Assembly: GCA_947258545.1 (NCBI GenBank)
Contig: CAMYJI010000022.1
Location: 1 to 39,569, forward strand
Direction: 5' to 3'
Origin: an uncultured Ectothiorhodospiraceae bacterium
GTDB lineage: Bacteria > Pseudomonadota > Gammaproteobacteria > UBA9214
DNA length: 39,569 bases
A model generated the notes under the pieces. That model searched no databases. It was not told the origin of the DNA and saw only the letters and a list, made by a program, of their open reading frames with translations. Position numbers and translations under genes: made by a program. Below are positions 16,181 through 23,810 of this stretch, piece after piece. Position 1 is the stretch's first letter; every line of letters begins with the position of its first letter.

Positions 16181-17296
16181 ATGCCGGACGCCATCCTTGC
16201 AAGCGGATTTTTACCGGGGCATGATTTTGCGCAGCTCATGTCTGCGCTTGCCGGTCAAGGCTATCGCTGCATCGGGCCGACCGTAACAGACGGGGCACTG
16301 GTGTATGACACAGTGGAAGGTGTGGAGGATCTGCCGGTCGGTGTGCACATCCAGCAGGGTCCCGGCAGCTACCGGGTGGAATTCAACCAGGGCAAGCGGG
16401 TGTTTGACTGGGCCAATGGTCCCCAGGCGCTGAAGCCGTGGTTGTTCGCCCCCCGTGAAGTCCTGTGGAGGGCCGAACGCGCAACCGGCGGGGAACTCCA
16501 TTTCAGCCAGGAGATCCCGGAGCCGGTGCCGACCGCCGTTATCGGGGTGCGTGCCTGTGACCTCGCTGCACTGGAACTGCAGGACCGGCATTTCCTGGAG
16601 GGTGAATATCCCGATGCCTGCTATGGCGCACGCCGCAGCCAGCTGTTTCTGGTGGCGGTCAACTGTAGCCGCCCGGCTGAGACCTGCTTCTGTGCCTCGA
16701 CGGGTGACGGCCCGGCCGCGCGCCGCGGTTACGACCTGGTGCTGGATGAACTGGATGACGGCTTTATAATCCAGGCCGGCAGCGCCAGGGGAGATGAGGT
16801 CCTTGGCCTGCTTACGCTGCAGCCGGTCTTGTCGCAGCAGCGCAGCGCGGCTACGCAGGCAACGGCGCAGGCCGCCGGCATGCAGCGCCGGCAACTGCCC
16901 GGACGTAATCTGCGCGACCTGTTGTTCGGCAACCTTGACCACCCGCACTGGGAGGCGGTAGCCGCGCGCTGCCTGTCATGCGGCAACTGCACGTCCGTGT
17001 GTCCCACCTGCTTCTGTTACCGGGAGCTGGAGCAACCGGCTCTAGAGGGTGAAAGTTCACAGCATTACCGTGAATGGGATTCCTGTTTCACCCAGGGGCA
17101 CAGCTATATTCATGGCTTCACCGTGCGCCCCGATACCCGGCTGCGCTACCGCCAGTGGCTGACACACAAGCTGGGCGGCTGGCACGATCAATACGGCCGT
17201 TCCGGTTGTGTGGGCTGTGGCCGCTGTATCGCCTGGTGTCCGGTTGGTATCGATATCACGGAGGAAGTCGGCGCCATCGCCGCTTCGCCAGCATGA
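16181..17296 (+). CDS. Group 3b [NiFe] hydrogenase beta subunit, 4Fe-4S
   Basis: A 371-residue electron-transfer subunit that passes electrons between the flavin subunit and the small subunit. Near the C-terminus are two [4Fe-4S] motifs: C264-x2-C267-x2-C270-x3-C274 followed by TCFCYREL, and C343-x2-C346-x2-C349-x3-C353. The N-terminal region has GVRACDLAALELQD and an RPAETCFCAS segment, typical of the HyhB/HydB family. The frame is open back to an ATG at 16046, but that codon lies inside the FNR palindrome and the extra 45 residues are unlike the family, so the ATG at 16181 is chosen. Its stop overlaps the next start (ATGA). Confidence 0.9.
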   Translation: MPDAILASGFLPGHDFAQLMSALAGQGYRCIGPTVTDGALVYDTVEGVEDLPVGVHIQQGPGSYRVEFNQGKRVFDWANGPQALKPWLFAPREVLWRAERATGGELHFSQEIPEPVPTAVIGVRACDLAALELQDRHFLEGEYPDACYGARRSQLFLVAVNCSRPAETCFCASTGDGPAARRGYDLVLDELDDGFIIQAGSARGDEVLGLLTLQPVLSQQRSAATQATAQAAGMQRRQLPGRNLRDLLFGNLDHPHWEAVAARCLSCGNCTSVCPTCFCYRELEQPALEGESSQHYREWDSCFTQGHSYIHGFTVRPDTRLRYRQWLTHKLGGWHDQYGRSGCVGCGRCIAWCPVGIDITEEVGAIAASPA

Positions 17297-18129
17297 CTAT
17301 CGCGACGCATTCCCCGTACGAAGCTGTAGTCATCGAGCGCTGCCAGGAGTCGCCCACCATATTCTCTCTGATGCTGCGTCTTACGGACCCCGCGGCAGCA
17401 ACTGAATACCACTTCACCCCCGGCCAATTCAACATGTTGTACCTCTTCGGCGTCGGTGAAATCCCCATATCCATCGTCTCCGATCCGGCACGGCCCGGGC
17501 AGCTCATCCACACCATCCGGAATGTCGGCCGTGTGACAAACGGCTTTTCACAATTGAATGTGGGTGACCGGATCGGCCTGCGCGGCCCCTACGGGCGTGG
17601 CTGGCCGCTGGAGCAGATGGAAGGCCGCGATATCATGATCGTCACGGGTGGACTGGGCTGTGCGCCGGTGGTGTCGGTCATCAACTATATCCTGCTGCGC
17701 CGGGAACGCTATGGGCGCCTGGTGATACTCCAGGGGGTCAAGCATTCAAGCGACCTCATCTGGCGCGAGCGCTATGCCGAGTGGGAGAAACAGGAGAATA
17801 CCCAGGTGCTGCTAGCGGCCGATGTCGGCGGTGAACCCTGGCCTGGATTCGTGGGTCCCATCACGGTGCTGTTCGAGCACGCGCGTTTCAATCCACAACA
17901 GACCATCGCGATGATGTGCGGCCCCGAACGCATGATCCATGCGGCTGCCGATGTGCTCATTGAACGCGGGTCGCGCAGCGATGATATCTGGATCAGCATG
18001 GAGCGCAACATGCAGTGCGCGGTTGGGCAGTGCGGGCACTGCCAGTTCGGCCCCAGTTTCGTATGCCGCAACGGCCCGGTATACCGCTATCCGGAAACCA
18101 GTGAATTGTTGGCAAAGCGGGGATTCTAA
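17293..18129 (+). CDS. Group 3b [NiFe] hydrogenase gamma subunit, FAD/NAD(P)-binding
   Basis: A 278-residue member of the ferredoxin-NADP reductase fold (HyhG/HydG type) that exchanges electrons with NAD(P). Visible are the FAD site (residues about 50-110, FTPGQFNML and LRGPYGRGWPLE), the nucleotide site GGLGCAPVVS around 118-127, and CGPERMI near 204. A C-terminal cysteine cluster CAVGQCGHCQFG with a later VCRNG binds a [2Fe-2S] centre. The ATG at 17293 overlaps the beta stop by four bases. An upstream extension of the frame overlaps the beta gene and is rejected. Confidence 0.92.
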   Translation: MTIATHSPYEAVVIERCQESPTIFSLMLRLTDPAAATEYHFTPGQFNMLYLFGVGEIPISIVSDPARPGQLIHTIRNVGRVTNGFSQLNVGDRIGLRGPYGRGWPLEQMEGRDIMIVTGGLGCAPVVSVINYILLRRERYGRLVILQGVKHSSDLIWRERYAEWEKQENTQVLLAADVGGEPWPGFVGPITVLFEHARFNPQQTIAMMCGPERMIHAAADVLIERGSRSDDIWISMERNMQCAVGQCGHCQFGPSFVCRNGPVYRYPETSELLAKRGF

Positions 18130-18130
18130 G

Positions 18131-18910
18131 TTGACAAAACCAACGGTCGCGGTACATAAATTCAGTTCCTGTGACGGGTGTCAGCTGGCCTTCCTCAACC
18201 TGGGCGAGGACCTGCTGACCCTGTTCGAGCTGGTCGATATTCGACATTTTGCGGAAGCCGGCCCGGTTGATAGCAACGCCGAGGTCGATATCAGTTTTGT
18301 CGAAGGCAGTATCACCACCCCCGAAGAGGTTGAGCGCATCCAGCTGGTACGTAAAAACAGCAAATACCTGGTGACTATCGGTGCCTGTGCCGTAGCAGGG
18401 GGGTTGCAGGCCCTGCGTAACCTGGCGGACTGCGACGAATGGATGGCGGAGGTCTACGCCTCGCCCGAATATATCGACACGCTGGGATCGGTGGCGCCGG
18501 TGAGCGAATACATCAAGGTGGACATGGAGCTCTGGGGCTGCCCGGTCAACAGCCGGCAATTGCTCGCGGCCATCGGCTCGCTGCTGGCCGGCGTGGTGCC
18601 GCGTGAGGAGCACGACAGCGTCTGCCTGGAATGCAAGCGACAGGGGCAGGCATGCGTGATGGTCACCCAGGGCCTGGCGTGCATGGGGCCGGTGACCCGC
18701 AGCGGCTGCGGGGCCCTGTGTCCCGGGGTGGACCGTGGCTGCTACGGCTGCTTTGGCCCCTGCGAGAAACCGCCGACCGAGGTACTGGCTCACTGGTTTA
18801 CCGGGCTTGGCCAGACCCCTGAACAGATCGCCCAGCGCTTTCTTGCCTTCACACCCGAGGCGCCTGCCTTCTACTCGGCTGGCCGTTCACGACTGAAGTC
18901 CGATGACTAG
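18131..18910 (+). CDS. Group 3b [NiFe] hydrogenase delta (small) subunit
   Basis: A 259-residue small subunit without a Tat signal, so the enzyme is cytoplasmic. The proximal cluster ligands are in FSSCDGCQLAF (residues about 13-23), TIGACAVAGG and LWGCPVN. A C-terminal cysteine-rich segment (CLECKRQGQACVM and RGCYGCFGPCEKP) holds further Fe-S clusters. The start is TTG at 18131, one base after the gamma stop codon, with GGGGA just upstream; the longer frame overlaps gamma. The stop overlaps the alpha start by eight bases. Confidence 0.93.
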   Translation: MTKPTVAVHKFSSCDGCQLAFLNLGEDLLTLFELVDIRHFAEAGPVDSNAEVDISFVEGSITTPEEVERIQLVRKNSKYLVTIGACAVAGGLQALRNLADCDEWMAEVYASPEYIDTLGSVAPVSEYIKVDMELWGCPVNSRQLLAAIGSLLAGVVPREEHDSVCLECKRQGQACVMVTQGLACMGPVTRSGCGALCPGVDRGCYGCFGPCEKPPTEVLAHWFTGLGQTPEQIAQRFLAFTPEAPAFYSAGRSRLKSDD

Positions 18911-20753
18911 TCAGCGCGAAATTCATATCAACGTGCCGGTGCTGGCGCGGGTAGAGGGCGAGGGAGCGCTGACCCTGCATATCAAAGGAGAAGCGATCGA
19001 GCATCTCGATTTGAAGATCTTCGAGCCACCGCGCCTGTTCGAGAAGCTGCTCGAGGGTCGGAGCTACGAGCAGGTCCCGGACATGGTGGCGCGCATCTGC
19101 GGCATCTGCCCGGTTGCCTACCAGATGAGCGCGATACACGCCCTCGAACAGGCCTTTGCCATTAGCCCGGGTCCGTGGGTGCGCGCCATGCGTCGCGTGT
19201 TTTACTGCGGCGAGTGGTTGCAGAGCCACAGTCTGCATATCCATCTGCTGGCGGCACCGGATTTTCTCGGTTTTAACAGCGCGCCCGCCATGGCCACGAA
19301 ATATCCGGGCGAACTGCGCCGTGGCCTGCGCCTGCAGGCGCTGGGCAACGAGATTATGCGATTGATTGGCGGGCGTTCCGTGCACCCGGTAGGCGCCTGC
19401 GTGGGGGGATTTCACCACCAGCCGGATGCCGCTGCCTTGCAGGCACTCCGGGAACGGCTGGCCGCCGCGCTCGAGGATGCCAGGGACCTGGTGCGCTGGT
19501 GCGCCGCGCTGGACTTGCCTGATGATGATCAGGACTTCTGTGCGGTGGCCCTGCGGCATGCGGATGAATACCCCATGAACGAGGGTCGTATCATCTCCAG
19601 TGGCGGGCTGGCTATCGACAGGGCGGACTATGAGGCGCATTTTCGGGAGCATCATGTGTCGCATTCGACAGCCCTGCATTCACTGCTGGACGGCGGGCCC
19701 TATCTGGTCGGCCCCCTGGCGCGGGTCAACCTGAACCTGGATCGCCTGCCGGTGGCGGTGCAGGAGGTATTGCAGGAGAGCGGCATCCACTTCCCGAGTC
19801 GCAACATGTTCCACAGCATCGTGGCCCGCGCGGCGGAGATCTATTACGTCCTGCTGGAGACCATCCGGTTGATCGATACCCTGCCGGCCGTGGCGCAGGC
19901 GGCGGTTGCCGTGCAGCCGCGTGCCGGTACCGGCTTCGGTTGCACCGAGGCGCCGCGCGGGTTGCTCTGGCATCGCTATGAAACGGATGCCGAGGGGCGC
20001 ATCGTCGCGGCCCGGATCGTGCCGCCGACCAGCCAGAACCAGGTGCGTATTGAAGAGGACATTCGCCTGTCGCTGCAGAATTTCGGCCTGCAACACGACG
20101 AGGAGGAACTGCGTACCCATGCCGAAAAGGTGATCAGAAACTATGATCCCTGTATCTCCTGCGCAACCCATTTTCTGAAACTGAAAGTGGAACGTGGACA
20201 GCGGTACGCCATGCCCCCGCTGCCGGCCGATGCGCGGGGATCTCTGCCCGCCGTCAACTCGACGCCCGTTCGCATTATCGGTATCGGTTCCGCAAACGGC
20301 CTGGACCAGGTCGGCTGGCAGGCGCTGGAGGCGCTGGTCGCCTGTCGTTTCCCGTCGCGCTTCCGCTCCGGCCGGGTCACACTGGAGCGTTGCCCTGCGC
20401 CGGCTGTGCTGCCGGCGCTGCTCGCGGATGCCCGCCTGCTGGTGTTCATCGATGCCCTGTCCGGTGAACATGAGGCCGGGACGTTATGCCGGGTCGAACT
20501 GGATGACATCAGGGGCATGCGCAACAGCTACTCCAGTCATGCTGCAGGCCTCAGGGAAGCCGTTGATCTGCTTCTATCCCTGGCGGAGGTCCCGCCTCGC
20601 ATTGTCTGCTACGGCATTGGTGTCGGGCCACACCCCGTGGCCGGGCCGGCGGTCACGGCGGACGGGATTGCCGCTGCCGTTAGCGATGAGCTCGCCAGTG
20701 CACTCGAAGCGGAGATAGGTACGTTCCTCGCCGCCACCCGGGACGGTGATTGA
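18903..20753 (+). CDS. Group 3b [NiFe] hydrogenase alpha (large) subunit fused to a maturation-protease-like domain
   Basis: The catalytic subunit of a cytoplasmic NAD(P)-linked hydrogenase, here 616 residues instead of the usual 420-440. Nickel-iron ligands are C66 and C69 (RICGIC) and C417 and C420 in D415-PCISCATH-423. Normally cleavage after that histidine removes a short tail. Here the frame continues: a linker of about 30 residues, then from V456 a domain resembling HybD/HyaD endopeptidases. It has VRIIGIGSANGLDQVGW, LLVFIDAL (D517) and YSSHAAGLREAVDLL (H546), matching the second and third metal ligands of HybD. The first ligand, Glu in HybD, aligns with Q469. The frame is uninterrupted and stops with TGA. 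Self-processing in cis is an inference. Confidence 0.93.
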   Translation: MTSQREIHINVPVLARVEGEGALTLHIKGEAIEHLDLKIFEPPRLFEKLLEGRSYEQVPDMVARICGICPVAYQMSAIHALEQAFAISPGPWVRAMRRVFYCGEWLQSHSLHIHLLAAPDFLGFNSAPAMATKYPGELRRGLRLQALGNEIMRLIGGRSVHPVGACVGGFHHQPDAAALQALRERLAAALEDARDLVRWCAALDLPDDDQDFCAVALRHADEYPMNEGRIISSGGLAIDRADYEAHFREHHVSHSTALHSLLDGGPYLVGPLARVNLNLDRLPVAVQEVLQESGIHFPSRNMFHSIVARAAEIYYVLLETIRLIDTLPAVAQAAVAVQPRAGTGFGCTEAPRGLLWHRYETDAEGRIVAARIVPPTSQNQVRIEEDIRLSLQNFGLQHDEEELRTHAEKVIRNYDPCISCATHFLKLKVERGQRYAMPPLPADARGSLPAVNSTPVRIIGIGSANGLDQVGWQALEALVACRFPSRFRSGRVTLERCPAPAVLPALLADARLLVFIDALSGEHEAGTLCRVELDDIRGMRNSYSSHAAGLREAVDLLLSLAEVPPRIVCYGIGVGPHPVAGPAVTADGIAAAVSDELASALEAEIGTFLAATRDGD

Positions 20754-20803
20754 TCATTAGCGTGCGACCGGGACACCCGTTGTACTGACACAGGTCCGCA
20801 GGC

Positions 20804-22129
20804 CTACAGGAAGAAATCGAAGAACAGGGCAAACACCGCGCTGGCGACTGTCAGGCTGACCAGCATGATGGGCAGGCCCTTGCGCAGCCACAAGCCCGGT
20901 GTGATGCGCGCTCCCGGTATTTGGCAGCGTTCCGATTCGGCGACACAGATGATATTGGCGGTGGCGCCGATGTGGGAACCGTTGCCACCCAGGCCCACAC
21001 CCAGCGCCAGTGCCCACCACAGGGGCGTGACATTCATTCCCTGGGTATCCAGGGTGAGCACGATCGGAATCATGGTGACCGTGAACGGGATGTTGTCGAC
21101 AATGGCGCTCAACAGCGCCGCCACCCACATCAACAGCAGACAAGTCAGCAGCAATGTCTCCGGATCTGCGGATGCCGTGGCGATGCCATTGCCGATGAGC
21201 GCCAGTAGTCCCGAGCCTTCCACGCCGCCGACGATGATGAACAGCGCCGAAAAAAACAGCAGCACCGTCCATTCCACGTCCTTGAGCAGTGTCTCCGGGT
21301 CCGGCCGAATAAGCGCCAGGGTGAGTGCCACCCCGACGAACACCACGTAGGACGGATACAGGTGGAAATGATGGTGAATGAAAAACAGCAGCACGATAAG
21401 ACCCAGCCCCGCGAGTGCCTGCTTGAGACTGCGTAAATCACGAATCGCCTTGTCCGCCTCGAGATTGATCTCGCCGGTATGGGTGGCAGAGGGGGTGAGC
21501 TCCTTCCTGAACGTGATGAGAATCATGGTGACGATGACGGCCCAGACCACCACCACCACGGGTCCCATGTGGATCAGGAAGCTGTTGAAGTCGATTTTGG
21601 CCGCACTACCGATCATGATGTTGGGCGGATCGCCGACCAGGGTGGCGATGCCGCCGATGTTGGACAGCATCGCCTCCGCCATGAGATAGGGCATGGGATT
21701 CAATTTCGCCATACTGCAGATGAGAACGGTCAGGGGTGCGAAAATGATTACCGTGGTGACATTGTCCAGGAACATGCTGATGATGCTGACGGCGAGCGTC
21801 AGGTACACCAGCAAGTGCCGGGGACGGCGCGCGGTACGCATGGCGATGCGGATGGCCAGGTACTCGAATCCGCCTGTTTGCCTGAGCATGGCGACCATCA
21901 TCATCATGCCGGCCAGCAGTAATATGGTGTTGGCATCGATTGACTGGATGGCCTGTTCCTGGGTATAGAAGCCCGAGTACAGACCGATACCCACCATGAC
22001 AACGGCGCCGATGACCGCCGCGTGCATGCGATGCATGATTTCGGAGAAGATCAGCACGTAGGCTGCGACCAGGATCAGGCCCGCCGTGATCATCGACCCG
22101 TTCAGGCCAGTCGGGACGGTTTCAATCAT
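20804..22129 (-). CDS. ArsB/NhaD-type ion antiporter
   Basis: A 441-residue inner-membrane transporter of the ion transporter superfamily with about eleven to twelve helices. Visible family segments are FLDNVTTVIIFAPLTVLI (residues about 119-136), MLSNIGGIATLVGDPPNIMI (about 158-177) and near the C-terminus GVGLGGNGSHIGATANII. These resemble NhaD sodium/proton antiporters and the ArsB/YbiR group. Ion specificity cannot be read. ATG at 22129 shares one base with the CBS gene stop (TGATG), so it is coupled to CBS and hypE. A TTG at 22132 is an alternative. Confidence 0.85.
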   Translation of the reverse strand: MIETVPTGLNGSMITAGLILVAAYVLIFSEIMHRMHAAVIGAVVMVGIGLYSGFYTQEQAIQSIDANTILLLAGMMMMVAMLRQTGGFEYLAIRIAMRTARRPRHLLVYLTLAVSIISMFLDNVTTVIIFAPLTVLICSMAKLNPMPYLMAEAMLSNIGGIATLVGDPPNIMIGSAAKIDFNSFLIHMGPVVVVVWAVIVTMILITFRKELTPSATHTGEINLEADKAIRDLRSLKQALAGLGLIVLLFFIHHHFHLYPSYVVFVGVALTLALIRPDPETLLKDVEWTVLLFFSALFIIVGGVEGSGLLALIGNGIATASADPETLLLTCLLLMWVAALLSAIVDNIPFTVTMIPIVLTLDTQGMNVTPLWWALALGVGLGGNGSHIGATANIICVAESERCQIPGARITPGLWLRKGLPIMLVSLTVASAVFALFFDFFL

Positions 22130-22575
22130 CAACTCAGGTCAAGCATCCGTTGTGCTATCGCCCATATGGTGATCACACCGGCGTACTTGTCGTCATCGAG
22201 CACCAGAAAGTAGTTGGTGGAATACTTCTCCATGAGGGCCACGACCGTGGCCACTTCCGTGTCGAGCGTGATATCGACGTGCTTTTTCTTGACGAAGCCA
22301 TCCAGCGGTAACTCAAGTATCTGGTGCATATGTTGTTCCGGGATCTCCATGCAGCCCGGTGTATCGCCCAGCAAGTCGGCGTAATTCACCATGATGTCGG
22401 GAACGCAGGCACGACGCAGGGTCTCGCGGATGGAAAAGATCCCGGCCACCTGCCCGGATGCGTCCACAAAGGCAATGCCCGGCACCCCGCAACGCAGGCA
22501 CTCCTTGAATCCCTCGCGCACCTTCATGCCGGTACGGGCAACGCCTGTCGGAATGATGATGTTTTCCAGTTTCAT
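22129..22575 (-). CDS. CBS-domain protein
   Basis: A 148-residue cytoplasmic protein with a tandem pair of CBS motifs. The first has VPGIAFVDASGQVAGIFSIRE (residues about 31-51) and the second TNYFLVLDDDKYAGVITIWA (about 119-138). CBS pairs typically sense adenine nucleotides and gate transporters or enzymes. The gene begins directly at the hypE stop (TGA then ATG) and overlaps the antiporter start. A regulatory role for the antiporter, tied to hydrogenase maturation by operon structure, is plausible but inferred. Confidence 0.85.
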   Translation of the reverse strand: MKLENIIIPTGVARTGMKVREGFKECLRCGVPGIAFVDASGQVAGIFSIRETLRRACVPDIMVNYADLLGDTPGCMEIPEQHMHQILELPLDGFVKKKHVDITLDTEVATVVALMEKYSTNYFLVLDDDKYAGVITIWAIAQRMLDLS

Positions 22576-23577
22576 TCAGCAGATCCTCGGCAGGGGGTCA
22601 TCCTCGAGTTCCTCGAGGAAACGTTCCCCCCCGAGGCCGGTAACCAGCGTGACATGTTGTGCTGCTGCATCCAGGCGCCCGATGTGCGCGGCCCCGCTGC
22701 CCCCGGGCAGGCTGCGCCAACGGTGCAGCAGTGTGTCTGCGGCGGCCGGATCAACCACGGCGACCACGCGACCCTCGCAGGCGAGGTACAGGGGATCGTA
22801 GCCCAGCATGTCGCAGACGGATTGTACCGGGTCACGCACCGGAACTGTCGATTGCCGCAGCCGTACGCCCAGTCCGGTTGCCTGGAGCAGTTCATGGCAG
22901 ACCGTGGCCAGGCCACCGCGCGTCGGATCGCGCATGAAACGCACGCCACCGGTATCCAGTGCGGCCCGGGTCAGTGGCAGCACGCTGGCAGAATCGGATT
23001 GCAGCTCTCCGTGCAGGCCGAACTCCTCGCGCGCCAGCATGACGGCAATGCCATGATCGCCGACTGGACCGCTGACCAGAATTGCATCGCCGTCCCTGAT
23101 CAGGTCGAGGCCGAGGCGGTGGCCGCTGCGGATGCCGATACCGGTAGTTGCCAGGTACAGTCCGCCGCCCTCGCCGCGGCGCAGGATCTTGGTGTCACCG
23201 GCGGCCACCTCGACGTCCAGCGCCTGTGCCGCCGCCGCCAGGCTGGCGATGATGCGTTCCAGTTGCGCGATTTCCATGCCTTCCTCGATGAAGGCGTTCA
23301 GGCTCAGGTAGCGCGGCACCGCACCGGCGACAGCCAGGTCGTTGGTGGTGCCGTGCACCGCGAGCGAGCCGATATCGCCGCCCGGGAATTCCAGCGGCTG
23401 GACGGTGAAACCGTCCGTGGTGAACAGCAACTCGCGACCGTCCAGGGCCAGCGGTACGGCATCGGCCTGGATATCCAGGCTGGGGCTGGCCAGGTGCCGC
23501 GCGAAGACCTCCTCGATCAGTTCACGCATGAACCTGCCGCCGTTACCGTGAGCGAGTGATATGTGGGTGTCTTGCAT
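22576..23577 (-). CDS. hypE: Hydrogenase maturation protein HypE
   Basis: A 333-residue PurM-fold enzyme that dehydrates the thiocarbamate on its own C-terminal cysteine to thiocyanate, giving the cyanide ligands of the NiFe site. The N-terminus HGNGGRFMRELIEEVF and segments LLFTTDGFTVQPLEFPGGDIG, VHGTTNDLAVAGA, GDTKIL and RDPTRGGLATV are HypE-specific. The protein ends in PRIC with the required terminal cysteine. Unlike in most clusters it is separated from hypF by about 5 kb holding two plus-strand transporters. Confidence 0.97.
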   Translation of the reverse strand: MQDTHISLAHGNGGRFMRELIEEVFARHLASPSLDIQADAVPLALDGRELLFTTDGFTVQPLEFPGGDIGSLAVHGTTNDLAVAGAVPRYLSLNAFIEEGMEIAQLERIIASLAAAAQALDVEVAAGDTKILRRGEGGGLYLATTGIGIRSGHRLGLDLIRDGDAILVSGPVGDHGIAVMLAREEFGLHGELQSDSASVLPLTRAALDTGGVRFMRDPTRGGLATVCHELLQATGLGVRLRQSTVPVRDPVQSVCDMLGYDPLYLACEGRVVAVVDPAAADTLLHRWRSLPGGSGAAHIGRLDAAAQHVTLVTGLGGERFLEELEDDPLPRIC

Positions 23578-23810
23578 TGCGGAATGGAGTACTCCGGTGT
23601 ACGGGCAATTGTTGTTCAGTTCCGTTGTGGTTGCTCAATCATGCATCGACTCTTTATTTATGTATTCGCAGTATTGTATAGCGTGCGGGTTTGCGCTCCA
23701 ATTAAAGATGATCTTGTAGGCCTGATTCAACGACCCGCCGCGTGGACGGTATAGAATGTTCGGCATGCGCGGCAAATGGGGAGTTTCCGGACTGGATTTG
23801 CTTGAGTGCC
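23578..23810. other. Divergent region between hypE and the Kef-type antiporter gene
   Basis: 233 bases, AT-richer in the middle (CTTTATTTATGTATTCGC), which must hold the promoters for the hypE operon and the antiporter. I found no FNR-type palindrome. A GTG-initiated extension of the antiporter frame covers 23742-23810 but is not favoured. Confidence 0.4.

Noticed and set aside
18849..19679. 276-residue minus-strand open frame opposite the 3b large subunit
   Set aside because: Shadow frame. The plus strand carries the hydrogenase motifs.
22324..23559. 411-residue plus-strand open frame opposite hypE
   Set aside because: Antisense to hypE, low-complexity Gln/His/Ala-rich, no domain.
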